Under the pieces are notes generated by a model. That model did not search any database. It was not told the DNA's origin and worked only from the letters and a program-made list of their open reading frames with translations. Shown piece by piece: positions 9,904 through 16,889 of a stretch of DNA of 64,000 nt. Each line of letters opens with the position of its first letter. Positions within the stretch are counted from its first letter, which is position 1. The DNA is from Nitrosomonas aestuarii (GTDB taxonomy: Bacteria; Pseudomonadota; Gammaproteobacteria; Burkholderiales; Nitrosomonadaceae), in the NCBI RefSeq assembly GCF_003046585.1, contig NZ_QAAE01000006.1:62001-126000 (forward strand), read 5' to 3'. Position numbers and translations under genes: made by a program.

Positions 9904-9967
9904 TCAGTCAGTCAGTCAGTCAGTCAGTCAGTCAGTCAGTCAGTCAGTCAGTCAGTCAGTCAGTCAG
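9904..9967. repeat. (TCAG)16 tetranucleotide repeat in the argJ leader
   Basis: Sixteen uninterrupted copies of TCAG on the plus strand (CTGA on the argJ strand) run from 9904 to 9967. The tract ends six bases before the argJ ATG, in the place where a ribosome-binding site should be. On the argJ strand every frame of the tract contains TGA, so it cannot be coding. Perfect tetranucleotide tracts this long are usually length-variable by polymerase slippage. Confidence 0.97.
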
Positions 9968-9971
9968 ATAA

Positions 9972-10000
9972 AATATACTATGCTACCGTATCTTTATCCA
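9972..10000 (-). promoter_or_regulatory. possible argJ promoter just upstream of the TCAG tract
   Basis: On the minus strand TGGATA (9995-10000) and TATATT (9972-9977) are separated by 17 bases, giving 4/6 and 5/6 matches to sigma-70 -35 and -10 boxes. Transcription would start at or in the first copies of the tetranucleotide repeat, so the repeat would form most of the 5' untranslated region. Confidence 0.4.
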
Positions 10001-10069
10001 GGATTTAGAAAAAAGTAATAATATTTTAGGCTTGCTTCTGCTTTCTCAGATCAGCTACTTACACCCTGC

Positions 10070-10100
10070 AAACAGAAATGGCCTCACTGCATTTCTGTTT
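10070..10100. terminator. inverted repeat at the end of the lipase-like gene
   Basis: The arms AAACAGAAATG (10070-10080) and CATTTCTGTTT (10090-10100) are perfectly complementary around a 9-base loop. The hairpin overlaps the stop codon of the minus-strand lipase-like gene. It is followed on that strand by only a weak T tract inside the arm itself. A terminator is the likeliest role. Confidence 0.45.
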
Positions 10101-11325
10101 CTGCATGTTTCATTGCGGCAAGTCGTCGGTCCAGCCATTGCTCAATATTCTTTATAATGGCATTTCTGCGCGGTTTTGTTAAAAACAAATGCTGATGGTA
10201 ACGCAGCTCCGGCAACGCCAGATATGCATTGTCCTGATGATTATTCAGTGTAGCGTTGACAAAATCTTCGCTGCCCCATGCGGCGGTGATGGGGTCATGG
10301 GCCGAATAAATCAAATAATAAGGTGTGGCGAAATCATCCATATGACGACGAAATTGCACAATTTCACTTTCAATACCTTTTATATAACGCAATAAACTGC
10401 GGCGGATAATCCAGCCATCAGTTTGCAAGCGCGATCTTTCCTTCTCACTATCTGTCAGATAATCGACAACCCATTCAGGGGTGGTTGGGGTAAAAAAATA
10501 CCGCAATCCCGGCCAGGAAAACACTTCGAATAATCCATCCAGTACCGGTACGGTCACCAGGGAAAGCATCTGATTGAAGACTAATAATGGCAGGGAATCA
10601 TTTTGAGGATTCAGAAAATGTGTTTCAGCATGAAAAGACAGCTTGATCAGTGGTCCTGCCAACCAGCCACGCCAACCCGGCGGTTCGCTAACCGCAAAAC
10701 CCGGAGCTTGTAATATAACGCCCTGTACGCGCCTGATCAAACTTTCTTCTTCCTTATCTTGCATCTGCAACAAATAAGAAGCGGTTATAAGAGATCCCAA
10801 GCTATGCGAGATTAGAAATACCGGTTTTTTTGATCCAACCTGCGCGTCACAGATCTGTATCGTTTTTTTAAGCGCGTAATCGAGGTCCCGGCGCATAAGT
10901 TCCAGATCGTAGAGTGGCACTTGCGCTAAGTAAGCCTGGCTGACATCTTGTCTGTCCACACCCGGATTAAGCGCTTTTTCTGCCTGTTGTAACACCGGAT
11001 TAGACAAACCGTGTGCATAATAATCGAAACCGGCGACAAGAAATTGATTGGAGAAATGCCGCGCTACATCGCCGTAACGTCCGATATATTCATTCATCCC
11101 GTGAACGAGCAATATACAAGCTACCGGCGAGGTCGTTTCCAATGGCGACAATACCCGCAAAATCAACGGCGGATTATCACCAGACCTGGGGATACTGTAT
11201 TCTTCTCCCCAGCGCGGATAAGGTTCACTGACATATTGCTGATGCATACAACCAGACAACAGGATCAGCAGCGGCAGGATAAACTTAAAATCAGCAATCT
11301 TGAATTTACAATAGGGTGTTGTCAT
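10084..11325 (-). CDS. alpha/beta-hydrolase lipoprotein, monoacylglycerol-lipase-like
   Basis: The 413-residue product carries a lipobox LLSGC with Cys26 after a hydrophobic signal segment, so it is probably an envelope lipoprotein. The serine-hydrolase core has the oxyanion region ILLVHGMNEYIGRY, FDYYAHGLS, and the nucleophile elbow ISHSLGS, with the acid/His partners probably in YSAHDPIT and LRYHQHLFL. This is the Hydrolase_4/monoacylglycerol lipase type; the substrate is likely a lipid ester. The ATG at 11325 overlaps the stop of a 38-codon upstream gene (ATGA), with GGAAG just before it; an upstream in-frame TTG is rejected. It belongs to the operon behind the broken marR gene. Confidence 0.8.
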   Translation of the reverse strand: MTTPYCKFKIADFKFILPLLILLSGCMHQQYVSEPYPRWGEEYSIPRSGDNPPLILRVLSPLETTSPVACILLVHGMNEYIGRYGDVARHFSNQFLVAGFDYYAHGLSNPVLQQAEKALNPGVDRQDVSQAYLAQVPLYDLELMRRDLDYALKKTIQICDAQVGSKKPVFLISHSLGSLITASYLLQMQDKEEESLIRRVQGVILQAPGFAVSEPPGWRGWLAGPLIKLSFHAETHFLNPQNDSLPLLVFNQMLSLVTVPVLDGLFEVFSWPGLRYFFTPTTPEWVVDYLTDSEKERSRLQTDGWIIRRSLLRYIKGIESEIVQFRRHMDDFATPYYLIYSAHDPITAAWGSEDFVNATLNNHQDNAYLALPELRYHQHLFLTKPRRNAIIKNIEQWLDRRLAAMKHAETEMQ

Positions 11326-11438
11326 ATCTTCCAATCAAAGAGTTCCGACAGGGTATTCCAGGACCATAATGCGGCAATTGAAGTCACTGAAAACAGACAA
11401 GTCACAAAAAGAAAATGTTTCAAACGATTATTAGGCAT
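11322..11438 (-). CDS. 38-residue small membrane protein, coupled to the lipase-like gene
   Basis: The ATG at 11438 follows GAGG eight bases upstream. The frame encodes 38 residues: a basic start MPNNRLKHF, one hydrophobic helix (LFVTCLFSVTSIAALW) and a short tail ending FDWKI. Its TGA overlaps the ATG of the downstream lipoprotein (ATGA), a translational-coupling arrangement. One inner-membrane pass with the N-terminus inside is predicted from the positive charges. No family is recognised. The overlap and ribosome-binding site support it as a real gene. Confidence 0.65.
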   Translation of the reverse strand: MPNNRLKHFLFVTCLFSVTSIAALWSWNTLSELFDWKI

Positions 11439-11448
11439 GACTGGTACC

Positions 11449-11881
11449 TCAATCAAGTTTATCTAGTAACAACTGTAGTGTTTTTAGCGTAATTTGCACA
11501 TCGTTTATTGCTAGATGGGAAAATAGTTGTTTGATTGTTTCTTCATCTTTTTGCAAAACTGTGTCAAATAACGCACGTCCCCGTACACTGAGCATTATAT
11601 GTGGAGAGCGTTTGTGACGCGGATTGCCCTGCGCGTCAACTAATCCTTGAGAAAGCAACGAATTAAGGTAGTCTGTACATACTGCCTGGATACCTTGTAC
11701 TGCTCGGCAATTGCAGGAACCGACAGTTTTTTTGAGAATAAAGAAATTCCATTACCGCCCTATCCGCAACAGAAATTCCATAATCCTCAAGATTCTCACT
11801 TGATTGCTGTGCCAAAGCACGAAAAAGCCTGCGTATCAACCAGATAATCTGGTACAGCTCCTTTTCATTGGTTTCTGTCAT
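11449..11881 (-). pseudogene. MarR-family regulator, broken by two frameshifts
   Basis: The first frame (ATG at 11881) reads MTETNEKELYQIIWLIRRL ... GISVADRAVMEFLYSQK and then goes out of frame at an A7 run (about 11727-11733). Shifted by one base, the next stretch reads LSVPAIAEQYKVSRQYVQTT, a winged-helix recognition region. A second shift near 11670 restores NSLLSQGLVDAQGN ... LQLLLDKLD to the stop at 11449. Inserting one A at each site gives a normal MarR protein of about 145 residues. The gene heads the small-membrane-protein/lipase operon, and a palindromic operator lies upstream. Sequencing error in the A-run cannot be excluded, but the second site is not a homopolymer. Confidence 0.75.
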
Positions 11882-11905
11882 TCACACACACTCAACAACA
11901 AAACA

Positions 11906-11945
11906 ACAACTCACTTGTCATTAATTAAGGTGACAAGTGAGTTGT
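11906..11945. promoter_or_regulatory. 15-bp palindromic operator, probable MarR site
   Basis: The arms ACAACTCACTTGTCA (11906-11920) and TGACAAGTGAGTTGT (11931-11945) are perfect inverted complements with a 10-base AT-rich spacer. A further inverted pair, GTTGT (11941-11945) and ACAAC (11954-11958), overlaps its right arm. The site lies between the divergent marR remnant and the zinc-ribbon/Sel1 gene. MarR proteins often bind such palindromes in their own promoter. It is not followed by a T tract. Confidence 0.75.
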
Positions 11946-12019
11946 CAATATAAACAACCTAAATTCAGATCAATTAAAAAAAATCTGGTAATATCTTAAA
12001 AAATAGAATAAAAATTATC

Positions 12020-12841
12020 ATGAATACAAAATGCACGAATTGCGGCAGCGACAGTTTTAGAAAGTCCCGCGTGCGTCCGCATGAAAACAAATTGAAAAAA
12101 TTTTTCCTAAGACCCATACGCTGTCGCGTATGCGGCGGGCGTCAATGGATTCTCAATTCCAAATTTTTTTATACTGTTGCCGCTGTTTTGTTGATGATTA
12201 TTGCACCTTTCTTAATTGACCGGCTTTTGGAAAGCACTGAAATAAATACCGCTTCATCCGCTAACGATTTTGCAGAGCTCCCTCATTTTCTGGCAAATCA
12301 CAAGCAACCTGGCTCAATACAGCCTGATCACAGCAAGCAACAAGCTGAAGATAAAAATGCAGCAGTTTCCGATCACAATCCGCCACCTAACCAACATATC
12401 CATCAATTAAACCCGGATCCATTAACCGGATCCAGTGAAAACCGCCAAATGCTTATACAACTTTATCATGACAGAGCATTGAATGGTCATGCAGATGCAC
12501 AGTATCAGCTCGGACTACTCTATTTGACCGGACGCCACACACTTCAAGATTTTGAAGAAGCCGCCAAATGGCTCAAGTTATCAGCGGAACAAGATTATGC
12601 ATTGGCGCAATATGAATTGGGTATACTCTACCTGGACGGCTTGGCTTTTTCTGTCGATCTGGAGAAAAGCTACAAATGGTTAAACCTTGCAGCTGCAGCA
12701 GGTATTGATAAAGCAATTCTTGCGCGAGAAAATGTCACTCGAAAGTTATCCAATGAACAGCTTCTCAGGGCACAAAAAAAAGCACGCGAATGGCTGCACA
12801 ATCGAGAAAATGAAATTAACGGACATACTGCAATAAACTAA
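12020..12841 (+). CDS. zinc-ribbon, membrane-anchored Sel1-repeat protein
   Basis: The 273-residue protein starts with a zinc ribbon (CTNCGSDS ... CRVCGGRQW; cysteines near 5, 8, 35 and 38). One transmembrane helix follows near residues 50-68 (FYTVAAVLLMIIAPFLI), then a low-complexity linker. Two Sel1-like repeats occupy about residues 155-235 (GHADAQYQLGLLYLTG and DYALAQYELGILYLDG). Sel1 repeats mediate protein-protein contacts. With a cytoplasmic ribbon the repeats would face the periplasm. No partner is evident. The gene shares its upstream region with the MarR-type operator. Confidence 0.75.
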   Translation: MNTKCTNCGSDSFRKSRVRPHENKLKKFFLRPIRCRVCGGRQWILNSKFFYTVAAVLLMIIAPFLIDRLLESTEINTASSANDFAELPHFLANHKQPGSIQPDHSKQQAEDKNAAVSDHNPPPNQHIHQLNPDPLTGSSENRQMLIQLYHDRALNGHADAQYQLGLLYLTGRHTLQDFEEAAKWLKLSAEQDYALAQYELGILYLDGLAFSVDLEKSYKWLNLAAAAGIDKAILARENVTRKLSNEQLLRAQKKAREWLHNRENEINGHTAIN

Positions 12842-12966
12842 AAACTGATATTTATATTACTTACGTTAGTACGATCATAGCATTAATATCTGTGCTTAAC
12901 ATTCTTGTCAAAAATTAAAAAAGCTCCGTTCCCTTCCACTGCATCTGGCAGTGTAGTTTGGCAGAT

Positions 12967-13072
12967 CGTTGCAGAACGTTTTCGAAGCAACCGATGCAAA
13001 GCGGATTCTACGCATAATAGAAGAGTATTTTTAATACTGCAACGGCGCAACGCAGACAGCTATTCAACAATC
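12967..13072 (+). repeat. degenerate dispersed repeat, copy A
   Basis: Segments such as CGTTTTCGAAGCAACCGATGC, CGCATAATA and CAACGCAGACAGCTATTCAACA occur in the same order as in the copies at 16453 and 56859. The element is decayed and fills the gap between the Sel1 gene and the TfpZ-like gene. The short open frame at 12905-13090 that crosses it is not a gene. Confidence 0.6.
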
Positions 13073-13091
13073 TTTGAGCAATCAAGCTGAT

Positions 13092-13877
13092 TTAGTTCTT
13101 GTATGGCGCATTTAGCGTGCCTCTGACGTCACCATCCTTCGAGAAGATTAGAATAACATTATGGTAACGGGCGTTAAGGGGCATATAAATATAGTCATTT
13201 TTTTGACTACCGAACTCGTCCAGAAAAACCTCCAGTTCCTTCTTCATGTCGGCATTATGCGAAATAATTTCATCAATACTTAATTGCGCGGCCGATATCT
13301 CATTCCAATTTTCCTTTAAAGGACGATAAAGTTGAAATTGTTCAAACGGTGCCAGCTGTTTTTCAGTCGACAATGTCAATACCTCATGTATCTTTTCAAT
13401 CTCAAGAGGGCGATAAGCATGAATTAATGCGGGCTTCTCGGCACTGAATTGCGTCAACTGATCGAGAGATATCTGCTGCGCTTGATAATTTTTTGACGGC
13501 ATGCTGAAAAATTCGCCATCCCAGTGAACAATGGCAACAGGTCGTTCGTTATAAACGGTATAAACACCCCAGACCAGAACGCTTGTCTGCACAAGCGCGA
13601 TGATTCCCAAATCAAAGCGGATTTCGCGCCCGGATTTCTTTGGATTAAAAATGATCAGGGTCATCAGCGGCCCCAGAACCAGATCAATCAAAGCAACTAT
13701 CCGGATACCCTGCCAGCCGCCGTCTGCAGTAAAATAGGGAAGCGGATACCACTCAAAAATAATAAAATAGGCAAGAAGCAGAAAAATTACACCGCTGACA
13801 GCCAAATGAATCCCCGCCGCTTTAAATTTGGACTTGATTGAAGAAGTTCGTTTTTCCATAGCTATTGTCGCTTCCAT
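13092..13877 (-). CDS. TfpZ-like type IV pilin accessory protein
   Basis: The 261-residue protein has N-terminal membrane helices (LAVSGVIFLLLAYFIIFEW; VALIDLVLGPLMTLIIF; LGIIALVQTSVLVWGVYTVY) followed by a periplasmic part beginning NERPVAIVHWDGEFF. The IDLVLGPLMTLIIFNPKK region matches my memory of the TfpZ family, which aids pilin assembly or modification in Moraxella and Pseudomonas-type pili. The ATG at 13877 has GAGG five bases upstream. No pilin gene is nearby, so it is an orphan here. The C-terminus is close to full family length. Confidence 0.75.
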   Translation of the reverse strand: MEATIAMEKRTSSIKSKFKAAGIHLAVSGVIFLLLAYFIIFEWYPLPYFTADGGWQGIRIVALIDLVLGPLMTLIIFNPKKSGREIRFDLGIIALVQTSVLVWGVYTVYNERPVAIVHWDGEFFSMPSKNYQAQQISLDQLTQFSAEKPALIHAYRPLEIEKIHEVLTLSTEKQLAPFEQFQLYRPLKENWNEISAAQLSIDEIISHNADMKKELEVFLDEFGSQKNDYIYMPLNARYHNVILIFSKDGDVRGTLNAPYKN

Positions 13878-14041
13878 TATTACCTCATAGCCTCCTGTAT
13901 TATAGAATGTACAAATCAGAATTATTAATTCATTCCTGTCGTTTGAAAAACCCCTACTATAACGACAACGGATATTTGCGCTTTAACAACTTGCTGTACT
14001 TGGACATCCTTTTCTTTCCATTTTTCAGGAATGAGGACGTA

Positions 14042-14071
14042 ATGAAACACGACAACTCGGTTTTAAAATGA
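14042..14071 (+). CDS. possible 9-codon leader peptide overlapping tpm
   Basis: An ATG at 14042 with GAGGA four bases upstream opens a nine-codon frame (MKHDNSVLK) whose TGA overlaps the tpm ATG (ATGA). tpm has no Shine-Dalgarno of its own, so its translation could depend on ribosomes finishing this peptide. The same frame extends upstream to 13865 without an ATG-led gene of recognisable content. Confidence 0.4.
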   Translation: MKHDNSVLK

Positions 14072-14736
14072 CAAAAGAATACTGGCTGGACAGATGGAAA
14101 CGTGACGAAACTGGTTTTCACCAGCACGTGTTCAATCCATATTTAGTTCAATATTGGGAAATGCTGCAACTACCGCTTGGCAGTCAGGTATTTGTTCCAC
14201 TTTGTGGCAAAACACGCGACATGATATGGTTGCGCAATGAGGGGTATTCCGTTCTGGGCATTGAATTAAGCACGCTGGCGATCAAAGCTTTTTTTGAGGA
14301 AAATAAACTGTCTGCAAATCATGATTCAGGAGAGAAATTTGATTATTACGCAGCCGATGCTATCCAGATTCTCCACGGTGATTTTTTTAACCTGGGCAAG
14401 TGTGACTTAAAAAAAATCAGTGCTGTGTATGACCGGGCATCACTGGTTGCGCTTCCACCGGAGACACGCAGGCACTATGTAAATCATATGCTGCATATTC
14501 TATCGCCCGCAACAAAAATTCTACTCATCAGCTTTGATTATCCCCAGTCAGAAATGCAAGGCCCGCCCTTTGCGGTATCCCGCGATGAAGTTATCGCACT
14601 TTATCAAAATTATGCCAAAATACGCCTGTTAGCAGAAATTGACATACTTGATGAAAATCCCCGTTTTCAACAACGTGGACTTAGCCGACTGCAAGAAAGC
14701 ATTTTTTTATTGACTCTGCATCGTCCAAATCAATAA
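14068..14736 (+). CDS. tpm: thiopurine S-methyltransferase family protein
   Basis: The 222-residue SAM-dependent methyltransferase has the TPMT hallmarks: YWLDRWKRDETGFHQ at the N-terminus, VPLCGKTRDMIWL (SAM motif I) near residue 43, GIELSTLAIKAFF, and AVYDRASLVALPPETR near residue 125. Bacterial members methylate thiopurines and oxyanions of selenium or tellurium; the natural substrate is uncertain. Length fits the family. The start overlaps a short upstream frame (ATGA) and no independent ribosome-binding site is visible. Confidence 0.93.
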   Translation: MTKEYWLDRWKRDETGFHQHVFNPYLVQYWEMLQLPLGSQVFVPLCGKTRDMIWLRNEGYSVLGIELSTLAIKAFFEENKLSANHDSGEKFDYYAADAIQILHGDFFNLGKCDLKKISAVYDRASLVALPPETRRHYVNHMLHILSPATKILLISFDYPQSEMQGPPFAVSRDEVIALYQNYAKIRLLAEIDILDENPRFQQRGLSRLQESIFLLTLHRPNQ

Positions 14737-14756
14737 TGCTCTTATGTTTTCCCACT

Positions 14757-15671
14757 TTAAATCTTGTTGTTTTTCTGCCAAATTTCGTCACAATGCCACA
14801 ATTGTGCTGCACCACGTACGCCCGAACTGTCGCCATGCACATTTTTCAATACAGGCGTAATAAATTCATCATTAAAGACATAATGCGCCACACATTCACG
14901 TCCTTCGGAATAAAGTCTGTCTACATTTGACAAGCCGCCACCCAGCACAATGACATCCGGATCGAGTATATTCACCACCATCGCCAGCGCCCTGCCAAAC
15001 CGGCAAAAAAAACGTTGCATGACGGCCTCTGCCAAAACATCACCTTGCGTTGCCAGTGCCACTACTTCGCTGGCCACCAATATATCGTCGCCACCGTGAA
15101 GATGAAAATCGGCCGCCAACCCGGGGCCGGAGATCAGTGTTTCGACACATCCTTTTTGACCACAATAACAATCAGGCCCGTCTAATTCCAGAATATTATG
15201 ACCCCATTCACCACTGATATGCTGACATCCCTGATGCAATTGTCCATTGAACACCACACCACCACCCACGCCGGTGCCCATAATTACGCCAAACACTACA
15301 CCGTATCCTTTTCCAGCACCATCCAGCGATTCACTTAAAGCAAAACAATTGGCATCGTTAGCAATACGCAGCGGCCGATCCAGCAAGGCCTGCAAATCTT
15401 GCTGCAATGGCTGTCCGTTCAGACAGGCGGTATTGGAATTCTTCATGGTACCTGTTATCGTCGAAACAGCGCCAGGCGTGCCGATTCCGATAGAACATTC
15501 CGCGCCAGCCTCAGCCTCAAGATCTCTGACCAATTGCGCAATTGTATTCATAATGGCGCGATAGCCTGCAGACTGTTGTGTTGCCACGCGCTTTCTCAGC
15601 AGCACTTTACCATCGCTATCCAGCACTACGCCTTCCGTTTTGGTCCCACCCAGATCAATACCAATGCGCAT
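14757..15671 (-). CDS. ROK-family sugar kinase
   Basis: The 304-residue ROK kinase has the N-terminal ATP motif MRIGIDLGGTKTEGVVLD. The sugar-binding and zinc region GEWGHNILELDG with CYCGQKGCVETLISG includes the His and three Cys that bind structural zinc in ROK kinases. DANCFALSE and GTGVGGGVV complete the pattern. Fructokinase (Mak) or glucokinase/N-acetylhexosamine kinase activity is possible; GTKTEGVVLD slightly favours a fructokinase-like member. The start is ATG 15671 with AGAAAG just upstream. It converges on tpm and follows the quinone reductase gene on the same strand. Confidence 0.88.
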   Translation of the reverse strand: MRIGIDLGGTKTEGVVLDSDGKVLLRKRVATQQSAGYRAIMNTIAQLVRDLEAEAGAECSIGIGTPGAVSTITGTMKNSNTACLNGQPLQQDLQALLDRPLRIANDANCFALSESLDGAGKGYGVVFGVIMGTGVGGGVVFNGQLHQGCQHISGEWGHNILELDGPDCYCGQKGCVETLISGPGLAADFHLHGGDDILVASEVVALATQGDVLAEAVMQRFFCRFGRALAMVVNILDPDVIVLGGGLSNVDRLYSEGRECVAHYVFNDEFITPVLKNVHGDSSGVRGAAQLWHCDEIWQKNNKI

Positions 15672-15744
15672 CTTTCTGTACTCAGCATTTGTGTTTAAAA
15701 AATCCTTCCAACAACGATCCATTCATCAGGCTAACCATTAATCA

Positions 15745-16332
15745 TCAGTTTCCACATTCCCCAAACTTTCGTATTTTCGTTAACCACCTTACCCGTCGGC
15801 CTTCGCTCATATTTTCTATGGAACCAATCAGGGTAGATTTGATTGGCCCGATACCGGAGAGTGCAAGAATATTGCGCTCTAAATTCTTGAGGCCATGCGC
15901 AAAGTAGATCCACTGATAAATGAATGCAGGCATGCCCATACAAACAATAATTCGCGCCGATCTGCCTGTAAGTCGTTTTTTTGGCATCTGACCGGAATCA
16001 CTATATTCGAAGGCAAAGCCGGGTCGCAAGGTTTGTTCAAAAAATGCTTTCAGCAAAGCTGGCATGGTGCCAAGCCATAGCGGATAAATAATGACCAGAT
16101 GGTTTGCCCAACTGATTGCATCCTGCGCTTGCCTGATCGTATTGATTGGCGTTGCATTTTCAAAATCTTCCTTTGTTCGCAGCAACGGAAAGTCTATTCC
16201 CGCCACATCAATACTGCATACCTCGTGCCGTTCATTTTTCGCACCCTTCATATATTCCTCAGCCAGTACATGACAAAAATGACGCGCATGCCCATCGGGG
16301 TGCCCTTGAATAACAGTTATTCTTTTTGCCAT
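15745..16332 (-). CDS. NAD(P)H quinone oxidoreductase, flavodoxin-fold
   Basis: The 195-residue protein has the flavodoxin-2 fold of NQO1, MdaB and KefF. It starts ITVIQGHPD (FMN phosphate loop), contains IIYPLWLGTMPALLKAFFEQTLRPGFAF (the family signature around the flavin and substrate pocket), and continues with GRSARIIVCMGMP. The ATG at 16332 is preceded by GGAGAG and is preferred over earlier in-frame ATGs. It probably reduces quinones by two electrons. It is followed 73 bases downstream by the ROK kinase gene. Confidence 0.85.
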   Translation of the reverse strand: MAKRITVIQGHPDGHARHFCHVLAEEYMKGAKNERHEVCSIDVAGIDFPLLRTKEDFENATPINTIRQAQDAISWANHLVIIYPLWLGTMPALLKAFFEQTLRPGFAFEYSDSGQMPKKRLTGRSARIIVCMGMPAFIYQWIYFAHGLKNLERNILALSGIGPIKSTLIGSIENMSEGRRVRWLTKIRKFGECGN

Positions 16333-16452
16333 AGCACTCTCTCCACCTTGTTTATTCAAATTTTCAACCGACATCATTATAATCCCGCTCAGCTAACAGC
16401 ATATCAGGTTGTTGATGGGCCGTTCTGGAATAGTACAGCCATGGTTCATGCT

Positions 16453-16590
16453 AACAGGCCATTGAAAATTTTTTCAAGGTAGCCAATGCAAGTCAAAATA
16501 GGATAAAAAGCGACTTTTATGCATAATAAATCCGCATCTTGAGGATGTTTTAACATTGCAGCGATAACGCAGATAGCTTTTAACAGCCGG
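16453..16590 (+). repeat. degenerate dispersed repeat, copy B, with inverted ends
   Basis: The element begins AACAGGCCATTGAAAA and ends TTTTAACAGCCGGTT; the two ends are imperfect inverted complements. Internal landmarks are AGCCAATGCAAGTCAAAATA, TTATGCATAATAAAT and AACGCAGATAGC. The same landmarks in the same order occur at 12967 and 56859, and in reverse orientation at 54239, 29019 and 25104. About 140 bases with inverted ends and no coding capacity suggests a MITE-like element. Confidence 0.7.
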
Positions 16591-16889
16591 TTAAAACTTG
16601 CTTATAATCAGCAGCCCCGCTCTCATGCCATCTTGTTATGCTCAAAGCCTTATCATCAGAAAGTTAAACGAAGCAAAAGCGACTGATTGTCACTTAAAAT
16701 AATGTGCATATGCAGCAGAATAGATGGTATAAAGAATCAGAAGCTTAATAATCAACTCAATCATCTGCGTTTTCTCATTGACACAAGAACCTTTTGCAAA
16801 ACCAGCGTCGCCAGGAAGCAGGCCTCTATATGTCAGACTGTCAAGCGCATCTGATATGAATTTTTACAAAAAATACGCATACATAAATC
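16591..16889. promoter_or_regulatory. upstream region of the PLD-VTT gene
   Basis: About 300 bases between repeat copy B and the PLD-VTT start contain no convincing gene. It should hold the promoter of the PLD-VTT/EEP operon, but I see no clear -35/-10 pair or palindrome and no Shine-Dalgarno near the ATG. Confidence 0.35.

Noticed and set aside
9653-10018. 121-codon plus-strand frame crossing the TCAG tract
   Set aside because: It is antisense to argJ and only open because the tetranucleotide repeat has no stops on that strand.
12905-13090. 61-codon plus-strand frame
   Set aside because: It starts at a TTG and runs through repeat copy A without recognisable protein content.
13865-14071. 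68-codon plus-strand frame upstream of tpm
   Set aside because: No ATG-led protein-like content; only its last nine codons with their own GAGGA are noted as a possible leader.
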